From Rhodanobacter denitrificans (GTDB taxonomy: Bacteria; Pseudomonadota; Gammaproteobacteria; Xanthomonadales; Rhodanobacteraceae): a DNA stretch of 64,000 nt. Both the position numbers and the translations under genes were made by a program. Positions 50,772 through 61,200 of this stretch are shown here, piece by piece (position 1 is the stretch's first letter; each line of letters begins with the position of its first letter). Below the pieces are notes generated by a model that searched no databases, was not told the DNA's origin, and was given only the letters and a program-made list of their open reading frames with translations. The stretch is from NCBI GenBank assembly GCA_017848855.1, contig JAFIHF010000048.1, positions 1 to 64,000 on the forward strand, read 5' to 3'.

Positions 50772-52250
50772 ATGCTTGCGCTAGCGTTCACCTTCCCCGC
50801 CGGGAAGTACCACGCCACACCGTGGGATCGGCACGTCAACGAAGGCGCCGTGGTCTGGCCGCCGGAGCCGTGGCGCGTGCTGCGTGCACTGATCGCCACC
50901 TGGCACCACAAGATCAAGCACGCGGGCCGGCACGACGAGACCACGCTCGCCGCGCTCATCGAATCGCTGTCGCAGGATTTGCCGGAATACGCGCTGCCGG
51001 CCGCAAGCCACAGCCATACGCGCCACTACATGCCGCAATGGAAGGCGGGCGATACCTCGCTGGTGTTCGATGCCTTTGCCGCAATCGACCGCGACGAACC
51101 CTTGGTCATGGCGTGGCAAAAACTGGATCTGCCAGCGGCACAGCTTGCTCTGCTGGACGAGCTGCTCGCTGCCATGGGCTATCTCGGCCGTGCCGAATCG
51201 TGGGTGGAGGCTTGCCGTTTTGAAGGCGATTTCCGGCCCAATTGCTCACCGGGCAGCGAGGCGATCGACAAGACCACGGGCGAGCTGCGCGAAGCAGTGA
51301 CGCTGCTTGCCCCCTTGCCACCAACCGAATACAGCGAGCTGCGCAAGAGTTTTCTCCCCGACAAGAAGGCGGAGAAGAAACTCGGCAACACGCTGCCTGG
51401 CGAACTGCTCGACGCCCTTTCGGTGGAAACCGCCGACCTGCGCAAGCTGGGCTGGAGCCAGCCGCCGGCTGCACGCAAGGTGTCGTATCTGCGCCCCATC
51501 GATGCCTTGCGCTCCAAGCGCACGACGCGCCAGGCCGCGATGCCGTCAGCCACGACCATTCGCTACCTGCTGATCGGCAAGCCCCTGCCGCGTGTCGAGG
51601 ACAGCGTGCGCATCGGCGAACTGCTGCGTCGCGCCGTGATGAGCGAGGCGAAAAAACAACTGGGCGAAGACGCGATCCCGCCGGCGTTTTCCGGGCACGA
51701 TCTGGCCGTCGGCAATCGCCATCGCCATGCCTTCTATCTGCCCTGGGACGCCAATGGCGACGGCTTTATCGACCGACTGGTTCTCCACGTGCCCGACGGC
51801 ATGAAGTCCGCCGAGCGCCGCGTCGCCGAAAGGCTGCGTCGTCTATGGAGCCGCGACGGCGACGACTGGCAACTGGTGCTTGAGAATGCGGGTGACGCCG
51901 AAATTGGCGCGCCCTTGCTGGCTCAAGCCAAACAGTGGCAATCGGTCACGCCCTATTTGCATCCCTGGCATCTCAAGAAGCATTTCGATATCGAAGCGCA
52001 GATCCGGCGCGAATGCCGCGAGCGCGGCCTGCCCGAACCAGTGCATCTCGAACGGTTGCCTGCAATCCCGGTAGGTGGGCTGATGCGCAACGCGCTGCGG
52101 TTTCGGCGCTTCCGCGCCAAGCGCGGATTGCACCAACCCGACCGTCTCGGCAGTCTCTGGCGCATGACCTTCGACGAATCCGTTTCCGGACCGGTTGCGC
52201 TCGGCTTCGGCTGCCATTTTGGCCTTGGCCTGTTCAGGCCCGTGGCATGA
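50772..52250 (+). CDS. csb2: Type I-G Csb2 (GSU0054), Cas5/Cas6-type RAMP protein
   Basis: 492 residues. It starts MLALAFTFPAGKYHATPWDRHVNEGAVVWPPEPWRVLRAL, the conserved Csb2 N terminus (Cas5-like). The C-terminal half includes FSGHDLAVGNRHRHAFYLPWDANGDG and a terminal glycine-rich loop GFGCHFGLGLFRP as in Cas6-type RAMPs. In type I-G it is taken to combine the Cas5 and Cas6 roles: crRNA 5'-handle binding and pre-crRNA cleavage. His residues in SHSHTRHYMP (~75) and NRHRHAF (~316) are candidates for catalysis. It ends 23 bases before the antisense vapC. Confidence 0.92.
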   Translation: MLALAFTFPAGKYHATPWDRHVNEGAVVWPPEPWRVLRALIATWHHKIKHAGRHDETTLAALIESLSQDLPEYALPAASHSHTRHYMPQWKAGDTSLVFDAFAAIDRDEPLVMAWQKLDLPAAQLALLDELLAAMGYLGRAESWVEACRFEGDFRPNCSPGSEAIDKTTGELREAVTLLAPLPPTEYSELRKSFLPDKKAEKKLGNTLPGELLDALSVETADLRKLGWSQPPAARKVSYLRPIDALRSKRTTRQAAMPSATTIRYLLIGKPLPRVEDSVRIGELLRRAVMSEAKKQLGEDAIPPAFSGHDLAVGNRHRHAFYLPWDANGDGFIDRLVLHVPDGMKSAERRVAERLRRLWSRDGDDWQLVLENAGDAEIGAPLLAQAKQWQSVTPYLHPWHLKKHFDIEAQIRRECRERGLPEPVHLERLPAIPVGGLMRNALRFRRFRAKRGLHQPDRLGSLWRMTFDESVSGPVALGFGCHFGLGLFRPVA

Positions 52251-52273
52251 AGCGCAATCGCGAACGACTTTCC

Positions 52274-52660
52274 TCACAACCGATACGGCACCACCACCTC
52301 GACCTTCCTGCTGCCCACCCTGAAATCCCGCGTGTTCCGTGTCACCAGTGCAAGCCCATGCTGCACGGCTACCGCGGCTTGCAATGCATCGGGCAGCTTC
52401 CAGTGTTCGCTGCGGCGCAGGGAGGCGGCGAGGTCGGCGACCTCGCTGGTGATCGGCAGATGCGGGAAGACGTCGAGCAGTTCGCGCGCCAACGGTTCGG
52501 TGCGCACGGTGAAGCCGGCGAGCACTTCGGCGCGGGTGATGACGGAGATCGCACACGCGCTGCCGTGCTCGGCCAGGAAGGCGGTGGCGGCCTCGATGTT
52601 GTTGAAGTGGTCGATGAGGATGACCGAGTCGATCAGGTATTTCACCCGCGCTCGTCCCAT
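52274..52660 (-). CDS. vapC: VapC-type PIN-domain toxin ribonuclease
   Basis: 128 residues from the ATG at 52660; a GTG at 52645 that overlaps the vapB stop (GTGA) is an equally good start. PIN acidic residues: Asp11 (YLIDSVILIDHF), Glu45 (ITRAEVLAG), Asp91 (KLPDALQAA) and Asp112 (TRNTRDF). VapC toxins cleave tRNA or rRNA and are blocked by VapB. It is antisense to the cas operon, between csb2 and cas4-cas1, and convergent with csb2. The gene is intact. It could act as an addiction module stabilising the locus (inference). Confidence 0.88.
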   Translation of the reverse strand: MGRARVKYLIDSVILIDHFNNIEAATAFLAEHGSACAISVITRAEVLAGFTVRTEPLARELLDVFPHLPITSEVADLAASLRRSEHWKLPDALQAAVAVQHGLALVTRNTRDFRVGSRKVEVVVPYRL

Positions 52661-52887
52661 TCATCGCGCACGCGCTGCTGGTGGCTCAGGCCGTCGCCGT
52701 GCCGCCAGATGCCGGCGGTGCGCCGCAGCGCGGCCTGCAGGCCGGCCAGCCCCTGGCTTTCGTGGCGGATGCGGTAGCCGTGCACGGCCTGGCGCACCAG
52801 CTCGGTCATCGGCAGGTTGCGGGCCTCGGCCTCGCGATCCAGCCAAGCCTTGTCGTCGGGATCCAGGTTGATGAGTGTGCGTGCCAT
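52642..52887 (-). CDS. vapB: VapB-type ribbon-helix-helix antitoxin
   Basis: 81 residues. The N-terminal MARTLINLDPDDKAWLDREAEARNLPMTELVRQAV is a ribbon-helix-helix DNA-binding domain; the C-terminal ~35 residues are Gln/Arg-rich and should neutralise VapC. It overlaps vapC and so is coupled to it. Antitoxins of this class autorepress; direct repeats in the 117-base upstream gap are candidate operators. Divergent from cas4-cas1, so repression could also affect the adaptation genes. Confidence 0.87.
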   Translation of the reverse strand: MARTLINLDPDDKAWLDREAEARNLPMTELVRQAVHGYRIRHESQGLAGLQAALRRTAGIWRHGDGLSHQQRVRDEWDERG

Positions 52888-53004
52888 GGCTGCACGATAT
52901 CACATCTTCCTTGGTGCGATATCTGTCGCTTGCACCCATCGCGACATCGATAGTAAAAGCTTGATCACCAAGGGATATTGGCGGCCGCAAGGGGAGCGAC
53001 TGCG
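52888..53004. promoter_or_regulatory. Divergent vapBC / cas4-cas1 promoter with candidate operator
   Basis: 117 bases, lower in GC than the flanking genes. GCACGATATC at 52892-52901 is repeated as GTGCGATATC 22 bases on, i.e. two helical turns, as expected for a ribbon-helix-helix repressor. CCTTGGTG (52909-52916) and its inverse CACCAAGG (52966-52973) form a wider inverted repeat. AAGGGGAG (52989-52996) is the ribosome site of cas4-cas1. Confidence 0.4.
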
Positions 53005-54726
53005 ATGGAGCCGAAGCAGGGAGATCTCGAACTTCCATTCCCGGAACTGGGCGACGATCAGCCTCCCATTCCGGTGCGCATGCTCAATGAGCACGTGTAT
53101 TGCCCGCGGCTGGCCTACCTGGAATGGGTGCAAGGCGAATGGGCCGATTCCGTCGACACCGTCGATGGCCGTCACAAGCACCAGCGTGTGGACAAGCAAG
53201 CAGGCGACCTGCCCGATGCCGAAACCGCCGAGGAGGAGCAGGCGGAAATTCATGCCCGCTCGATCAGCTTGTCTTCGAACAAGCTCGGACTCATCGCCAA
53301 GCTCGACCTGATCGAAGGCGAAGGCAGCGTTGTCACCCCGGTGGACTACAAACGCGGCAAGCGCCCGCATACCGCACGTGGCGTGTACGACCCGGAGCGT
53401 GTTCAACTGTGCGCACAAGGGCTGCTTTTGCGCGAACACGGCTACACCTGCGACGAAGGCGCCATCTACTACGTCGGCAGCAAGGAACGCGTCGTCGTGC
53501 CCTTCGACGACGAATTGCTCGCGCTTACCCGCAACGCCATCGCCGAACTGCGGGCGATGGCGGCCGGCGGCCGCATCCCGGCGCCACTCGTGGACAGCCC
53601 CAAGTGCCCACGCTGCTCGCTGGTGACCATCTGCCTGCCCGACGAGATCCAATTCCTGCATCGGGCGGAATTGAGTCCACGCCCGCTGGCCGTGCCGCAT
53701 CACGAAGCCCTGCCGCTGTACATCCAGCACTACAGCGCCAAGCTGGCCAAGAAGGGCGAGGTGCTTGAAGTCACCGACAAGGACGGCCACATGCTCGCCA
53801 GCGCCCGTCTGCGCGAGGTGTCGCAAGTCGTGGTCCAGGGCAACGTCTACATCACCACGCCTTGCCTGCAGGAGCTGATGCAGCGGGACATTCCCGTCAG
53901 CTGGCACAGCTACGGCGGCTTCTTCTTCGGACACACCCAGGGCAACGGGCACAAGAACGTCGAGCTGCGCACCGCGCAATATCGGGCGAGCTTCAACGAA
54001 CACACCTGCCTGCGCATCGCACGTGGACTGGTCGCCGCCAAGATCGGCAATTGCCGTACCCAGCTTCGCCGCAACTGGAAACCCGAAGAGAAGCCCGAGC
54101 GCCTGCTGGCCGATCTGAAGCGCATACGTCAGCAGGCCGAGCGCGCCGAGAACCTGGAAACCTTGCTCGGCATCGAGGGCCACGCTGCCGCGCTCTATTT
54201 CGGCCAGTTTCGCCAGACGCTCAAGGCTGCCGCGCCCGACGACGAGGCGCTGCTGACCTTCGACTTCAACCAGCGCAACCGGCGCCCGCCCACCGACCCG
54301 GTCAACGCCATGCTCTCGTTCGCCTACACCATGCTGGCGCGCACCTGGACCACCGTGCTTGCCGCCGTGGGCTTCGATGCCTTCCGCGGCTTCTACCATC
54401 AGCCGCGCTATGGCCGCCCGGCATTGGCACTGGACATGATGGAACCGTTTCGTCCGTTGCTCGCCGACTCGGTGGTGATGCAAGTCGTCAACAACGGCGA
54501 AGTGCGCCCCAGCGACTTCATCAGCGCAGCGGGAAGCGTCAACCTCGCCCCCAGCGGCCGCAAGCGCTTCATCGCCGCCTTCGAACGCCGGCTCAGCCAC
54601 GAAATCACCCACCCGATGTTCGGATACCAGCTGAGCTACCGTCGCCTGCTGGAACTGCAGGCTCGCCTGCTCGGCCGCTTTCTGCTCGGCGAACTCGGCG
54701 ACTACCCCAACTTCACCACCCGCTAG
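53005..54726 (+). CDS. cas4-cas1: Cas4-Cas1 fusion, type I-G adaptation protein
   Basis: 573 residues from the ATG at 53005 (GGGGAG ~9 bases upstream). The Cas4 part (~20-225) has YCPRLAYLEW (Cys33), Asp101 (IAKLDLIE), DYKRGK (Asp114, Lys116), a QLCAQGLLLREHG motif and the Cys cluster CPRCSLVTIC (201, 204, 210) that together hold an Fe-S cluster. The Cas1 part (~236-573) has the integrase metal residues Glu391 (LLGIEGHAA), His465 (GFYHQPRYG) and Glu480 (DMMEPFRP). Fusion couples PAM-selective prespacer trimming to integration. A TTG 27 bases upstream is a less likely start. Confidence 0.95.
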   Translation: MEPKQGDLELPFPELGDDQPPIPVRMLNEHVYCPRLAYLEWVQGEWADSVDTVDGRHKHQRVDKQAGDLPDAETAEEEQAEIHARSISLSSNKLGLIAKLDLIEGEGSVVTPVDYKRGKRPHTARGVYDPERVQLCAQGLLLREHGYTCDEGAIYYVGSKERVVVPFDDELLALTRNAIAELRAMAAGGRIPAPLVDSPKCPRCSLVTICLPDEIQFLHRAELSPRPLAVPHHEALPLYIQHYSAKLAKKGEVLEVTDKDGHMLASARLREVSQVVVQGNVYITTPCLQELMQRDIPVSWHSYGGFFFGHTQGNGHKNVELRTAQYRASFNEHTCLRIARGLVAAKIGNCRTQLRRNWKPEEKPERLLADLKRIRQQAERAENLETLLGIEGHAAALYFGQFRQTLKAAAPDDEALLTFDFNQRNRRPPTDPVNAMLSFAYTMLARTWTTVLAAVGFDAFRGFYHQPRYGRPALALDMMEPFRPLLADSVVMQVVNNGEVRPSDFISAAGSVNLAPSGRKRFIAAFERRLSHEITHPMFGYQLSYRRLLELQARLLGRFLLGELGDYPNFTTR

Positions 54727-54749
54727 CCATCGCAGACTACGAGACGGCC

Positions 54750-55040
54750 ATGGACGAACATCTGTACTTGGTGACCTACGACATCCGCGACGACAAGCGC
54801 TGGCGGCGCGTATTCAAATTGATGAAGGGTTTTGGCGAGTGGCTGCAACTTTCCGTCTTCCAATGCCGGTTGAGCCGGCGCCGACATGCCGAACTGGTGC
54901 AACTGCTCGATGGCACCATCAACCGCCGCGTCGACGCCCTGCTGATCATCGACCTCGGCCCGGCAGACAAGGTGCAACCCCGCGTGGTCAGCCTGGGCGA
55001 CAAGTTCGAACCCGTCGCACGCGAACCCATCATCGTATAG
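54750..55040 (+). CDS. cas2: CRISPR-associated Cas2
   Basis: 96 residues from MDEHLYLVTYDIRDDKRWRRVFKLMKGFGEWLQLSVFQCRL. Ferredoxin-like fold with Asp11 in TYDI and the family pattern of a long helix followed by SVFQCRLS. It dimerises between Cas1 dimers during spacer integration. It starts 23 bases after cas4-cas1 and is followed directly by the leader. An internal frame within cas1 extending upstream is not used. Confidence 0.93.
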   Translation: MDEHLYLVTYDIRDDKRWRRVFKLMKGFGEWLQLSVFQCRLSRRRHAELVQLLDGTINRRVDALLIIDLGPADKVQPRVVSLGDKFEPVAREPIIV

Positions 55041-55261
55041 TCGGCCGCAGCCCAGCCCGCTTTCGCCCTGTCGACGCGAGCGCTGCGGTCATGCCTCCAA
55101 ACCCGGCCAGCGCTCGCACGAACCAGCTCTTTGACAATCAAGCACATTCACTCGCTTCCTGCTCCTTTACTTTCAGGAGTGCCGCCGCCGTGTGTTATTG
55201 TGCGGAAGCGCTCGCACTCCACGAAAAAACAGCCCGCCGCACCGCCACTTGTGCCCGGTCT
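55041..55261 (+). promoter_or_regulatory. CRISPR leader
   Basis: 221 bases between the cas2 stop and the first repeat, richer in AT than the array, as leaders usually are. TTGACA at 55132-55137 is a perfect -35 hexamer, but no good -10 lies 17 bases on; TATTGT at 55197-55202 is a candidate -10 with a poor -35. CTCCT...AGGAG at 55163-55180 can form a short hairpin. Leader location next to cas2 and the degenerate repeat at the far end agree on array polarity. Confidence 0.7.
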
Positions 55262-58200
55262 GTGATCCGCAGCGAATCGCTGCGGCCTCATTGAAGCGCC
55301 TGCGGCCGTGTCGGCGTGGTCGTGGATACCTCGGGGTGATCCGCAGCGAATCGCTGCGGCCTCATTGAAGCCTGATCGTGGTCTGGCGCGCGTCCTGCGG
55401 GGCACCGAGTGATCCGCAGCGAATCGCTGCGGCCTCATTGAAGCACGCCAATCTGCAAAGCAAGCCCGCCGTTCCTTCTGGTGATCCGCAGCGAATCGCT
55501 GCGGCCTCATTGAAGCACCAGCTCCGCCGCGAGGTCCACGAGTTGTCGCTCGTGATCCGCAGCGAATCGCTGCGGCCTCATTGAAGCTCGCCCGGATGGG
55601 CGACAGGGGAAAGGAAAGTCTCGTGATCCGCAGCGAATCGCTGCGGCCTCATTGAAGCGCGCGATCCTGGCCGACTCGCCGAACGTTACGCTGCGGTGAT
55701 CCGCAGCGAATCGCTGCGGCCTCATTGAAGCTTGATTGAGGCGTGGGATTAGAGCCATCCATACCCACGTGATCCGCAGCGAATCGCTGCGGCCTCATTG
55801 AAGCAATTTCTCGATCCCCCAAGGCGCGGCTGGCCCCACCGGTGATCCGCAGCGAATCGCTGCGGCCTCATTGAAGCTTCTAGTGCGGCCCCGAGAGACG
55901 GGGCCGCGAAGCGGGTGATCCGCAGCGAATCGCTGCGGCCTCATTGAAGCGCGCCGGGGCGGTACGTCGGATCGCGGCGGATCACCGCGTGATCCGCAGC
56001 GAATCGCTGCGGCCTCATTGAAGCGGACGAATGGGAGTTGTCGAACGGCAGCGGCATGTTCGGTGATCCGCAGCGAATCGCTGCGGCCTCATTGAAGCAG
56101 CGCACGTGGTTCGCGGCCATAGCGAGCCTCGAATACTGTGATCCGCAGCGAATCGCTGCGGCCTCATTGAAGCTCGTGCGAGGCCTGCGCTTGCGCCAGT
56201 TTCACCGCTGTGATCCGCAGCGAATCGCTGCGGCCTCATTGAAGCCCGAATGCCATGCTCGTCTTGACACTTTGGATCGCATGTGATCCGCAGCGAATCG
56301 CTGCGGCCTCATTGAAGCTCGCTGCCCGATCGCAAGTTCGCCGTCGAATGCGAGGTGATCCGCAGCGAATCGCTGCGGCCTCATTGAAGCGGACGCTCGG
56401 CACCGGCCCGCACGCCGGTCGTGTAGTGATCCGCAGCGAATCGCTGCGGCCTCATTGAAGCGAGCCTTCATCGCGCAGAAACGGGATGACACACTTCGTG
56501 ATCCGCAGCGAATCGCTGCGGCCTCATTGAAGCCGAGGTGACGATACGGGTGCTCATGCAACAACTCCTGTGATCCGCAGCGAATCGCTGCGGCCTCATT
56601 GAAGCGGCGAAGCTGCAAGGGGATTCGCCAGTGGGCCGCTTGTGATCCGCAGCGAATCGCTGCGGCCTCATTGAAGCGCCGCGGATGCGGGTGCGGTCGA
56701 TGCCGCGCTGCAGGGTGATCCGCAGCGAATCGCTGCGGCCTCATTGAAGCGCAGGCGCGGCGTGGATCGACGCCTACCGCAAGAAGTGATCCGCAGCGAA
56801 TCGCTGCGGCCTCATTGAAGCGCCGGTATCAGCGGGCTGGCAAGCGCCGCATCGGCCTAGTGATCCGCAGCGAATCGCTGCGGCCTCATTGAAGCTCGCT
56901 GCAGGCGCCTTCCAGCACCCCATGCGGGCGCCGTGATCCGCAGCGAATCGCTGCGGCCTCATTGAAGCGTGTCGGGCAGGTACGCCGTGGCGCGCGCGAG
57001 GTCGACGGTGATCCGCAGCGAATCGCTGCGGCCTCATTGAAGCCCGGGAAGCGCTATTGCGCATCGCTGTATTTCTGCGTGATCCGCAGCGAATCGCTGC
57101 GGCCTCATTGAAGCGTCACGCCTGCAGCGTCTTGGGCTCGGCAAACCTCGGGTGATCCGCAGCGAATCGCTGCGGCCTCATTGAAGCAGGATGTTGCGCG
57201 CCGGAGTCCAGCGGGAGATCGGGCGTGATCCGCAGCGAATCGCTGCGGCCTCATTGAAGCGACGTGACGCCCTCGGCCTCGTCCGCCAGCTTCAGGTGAT
57301 CCGCAGCGAATCGCTGCGGCCTCATTGAAGCTGGGCTGCGAGCTGGCCGCGAAGCGTGCGGCGAAGGCGGGTGATCCGCAGCGAATCGCTGCGGCCTCAT
57401 TGAAGCCTCGGAGCGGATGAGCCAGTCGAAGGTGCCTGGCTTGTGATCCGCAGCGAATCGCTGCGGCCTCATTGAAGCACGCTGGTGACCTTGACGTCGC
57501 CGGCGGGCGGCTGGCCGTGATCCGCAGCGAATCGCTGCGGCCTCATTGAAGCCGCATCCTCGACCTCGTGAGCGAGGGCGAGATTGGCGGTGATCCGCAG
57601 CGAATCGCTGCGGCCTCATTGAAGCGAGGTTACGCGCGTGTGGACTGCGGCGGATGGCGCGTGATCCGCAGCGAATCGCTGCGGCCTCATTGAAGCGGCG
57701 CAATTCGTGCATCGCCTGCGCTAATTCGGTGTGATCCGCAGCGAATCGCTGCGGCCTCATTGAAGCAGGTAGTCGCCGATGTGATGCTCGTAGTAGTGCA
57801 TGTGATCCGCAGCGAATCGCTGCGGCCTCATTGAAGCGTGCCATTTGTTCCGGGAGCGCCCGTGTCTCCCCGCGTGATCCGCAGCGAATCGCTGCGGCCT
57901 CATTGAAGCGTTGCGGCGCTCGTACTGGTCCGCAGCCGACTCCCATGTGATCCGCAGCGAATCGCTGCGGCCTCATTGAAGCATTTATCGTTGGCACCGA
58001 TCTTGCGTCCTCCGCTGTGATCCGCAGCGAATCGCTGCGGCCTCATTGAAGCTGCCAGCGAAGCGCCGTGACCACCCTTGGCTTTGCGGTGATCCGCAGC
58101 GAATCGCTGCGGCCTCATTGAAGCAGACCGTGCGCCAGGAACCCGACGTGGTGCGCGCGCGTGATCCGCAGCGAATCGCTGCGGCCTCATTGAAGCCGCG

Positions 58201-61200
58201 ATCGCGTGGAATGCATTTTTCGAGGGCCGCGAGCGTGATCCGCAGCGAATCGCTGCGGCCTCATTGAAGCCTCTGGTCGGAGGCTTTGCCGAGCACCCTA
58301 GACGCCGTGATCCGCAGCGAATCGCTGCGGCCTCATTGAAGCCAGCTGCCTACCCGTGCTTTCGCCAAGACGCTCCCAGGTGATCCGCAGCGAATCGCTG
58401 CGGCCTCATTGAAGCAACCCGCGATTCCGCCGCTGTCGCAGTGGCCTCAAGGCTGTGATCCGCAGCGAATCGCTGCGGCCTCATTGAAGCGCTCACCATC
58501 CCGGCAGCGTAGGCAATCGGTGCAGCCCGTGATCCGCAGCGAATCGCTGCGGCCTCATTGAAGCAGGCCGACCGCGAGAAGGCCTACAACCGGCTACGCG
58601 GGTGATCCGCAGCGAATCGCTGCGGCCTCATTGAAGCCCGATGCCTGCGTGCTTGGCGGCGAACTGTGGCTGTGATCCGCAGCGAATCGCTGCGGCCTCA
58701 TTGAAGCCTCATGGGAGTTTCCTCATTGGTTTTGGGTGGACTTCGTGATCCGCAGCGAATCGCTGCGGCCTCATTGAAGCCACCGCTCCAGCGTTCACGC
58801 CGACGTGGTGGCCGAACGTGATCCGCAGCGAATCGCTGCGGCCTCATTGAAGCGCTGACCGACTCGCGCCCGATCTCCCGCTGGACTCCGGTGATCCGCA
58901 GCGAATCGCTGCGGCCTCATTGAAGCAACCGACTGCGCTAGCGCCTTTTCGTGCGAGGCCTGCGGTGATCCGCAGCGAATCGCTGCGGCCTCATTGAAGC
59001 CAGGAGATCGCCGGCGGCAACCGCAGCACGCTGCTGAAGTGATCCGCAGCGAATCGCTGCGGCCTCATTGAAGCCGGCAGACGCTTGCCATGGTGCATCA
59101 GGAAATGCCGGTGATCCGCAGCGAATCGCTGCGGCCTCATTGAAGCCAGACGCCGTTCTGGTCCATCTGCCAGCTGATGTCGGTGATCCGCAGCGAATCG
59201 CTGCGGCCTCATTGAAGCTTGCGTGGCTCTTGACACACTGGTTCACGCATATGGGTGATCCGCAGCGAATCGCTGCGGCCTCATTGAAGCGCGCTGTCGG
59301 CGATGCCCTTGCCAAGCGCCCCGCCCACGTGATCCGCAGCGAATCGCTGCGGCCTCATTGAAGCGGCAGCGCGGTTGCAGCGCCCAGTCGCAAGCACTGG
59401 TGATCCGCAGCGAATCGCTGCGGCCTCATTGAAGCTTCGCCGCTCGGCGCGTTCTGGCCGGTCTTGCAGCGGTGATCCGCAGCGAATCGCTGCGGCCTCA
59501 TTGAAGCCAAATCACTGCGGAAGCACGGCGCATGGCCAAGGCCCGTGATCCGCAGCGAATCGCTGCGGCCTCATTGAAGCTTGTCTTCCGGCGGCAGCGC
59601 CCGGGCCTCGCTGATGTGATCCGCAGCGAATCGCTGCGGCCTCATTGAAGCTGGAAGCGCTGGGCATGATTGAATATGATCCGCTCGTGATCCGCAGCGA
59701 ATCGCTGCGGCCTCATTGAAGCCATGTTTCCTCCTCTCGATGTCTTGCGCCCACAGGGGGTGATCCGCAGCGAATCGCTGCGGCCTCATTGAAGCCCGCT
59801 GCGCGAGGAGCTCAACGGCGCCGAACCCAAGTGATCCGCAGCGAATCGCTGCGGCCTCATTGAAGCGAGGTGACGGGGGCAGCGACGGTCTACGGGTTCC
59901 TGTGATCCGCAGCGAATCGCTGCGGCCTCATTGAAGCTGATTCTCGGGAAGAAAACGATGACGGATCTTGCGGTAGTGATCCGCAGCGAATCGCTGCGGC
60001 CTCATTGAAGCCGGGAGCGGCGAGTGTGTTCATTCCGCATCCTCCAAGAGTGATCCGCAGCGAATCGCTGCGGCCTCATTGAAGCATGCGACCTCCATGA
60101 ACAGACTTCCCTGTTCGGACAGGTGATCCGCAGCGAATCGCTGCGGCCTCATTGAAGCCGGCTGCACGGCCAAGTGCAGATCAAGCGCCTGCAGGTGATC
60201 CGCAGCGAATCGCTGCGGCCTCATTGAAGCACGATGGCGTTTGCAGGATCGCCAGCCAGCGACACGAGTGATCCGCAGCGAATCGCTGCGGCCTCATTGA
60301 AGCGTGACCCTGGCGCGCTGCGTGAGCGGCACGGCCATGGTGATCCGCAGCGAATCGCTGCGGCCTCATTGAAGCTGCTCTTGCTTGGTTATTGGGGTAT
60401 GGGGAGCATCACGTGATCCGCAGCGAATCGCTGCGGCCTCATTGAAGCGTTCGCTCCAGTTCCGCCAGCTTGGTCTTGATGGTGCGTGATCCGCAGCGAA
60501 TCGCTGCGGCCTCATTGAAGCCGCCGCTGTCTGCTGCTGATGCTGCGCTGTGGGATATGTGATCCGCAGCGAATCGCTGCGGCCTCATTGAAGCAGCGCG
60601 CGCGCGCCGGGCTGCGCGCCCAGCCACACGTGATCCGCAGCGAATCGCTGCGGCCTCATTGAAGCGTCCGGGCGCTTCGAGAAGATCACGGACAAGCCGG
60701 GTGATCCGCAGCGAATCGCTGCGGCCTCATTGAAGCGCTGCCGGCTGCCGTTGTGTATTGCGTGCTGGCATGGTGATCCGCAGCGAATCGCTGCGGCCTC
60801 ATTGAAGCAGCCCCTTGGCGCTCGGCGGCGGCACCAGCGCGTTGTGATCCGCAGCGAATCGCTGCGGCCTCATTGAAGCTTCCGCCTCGCCGAGCGCAGC
60901 CGCGCCGCGGTGCACAGGTGATCCGCAGCGAATCGCTGCGGCCTCATTGAAGCGGATCGATCACGCGAGGCACTCGCACGCGTAGGTCTGTGATCCGCAG
61001 CGAATCGCTGCGGCCTCATTGAAGCGACGCCTGGATTGCCGACAAGCGCGTGTTCCCCACGGTGATCCGCAGCGAATCGCTGCGGCCTCATTGAAGCGCT
61101 GGGCCGGATGAAGACGAAGCCGCGCACGCGGTAGTGATCCGCAGCGAATCGCTGCGGCCTCATTGAAGCAGCGCAGCAGCCCGTTCTACGTTGGCGGTTG

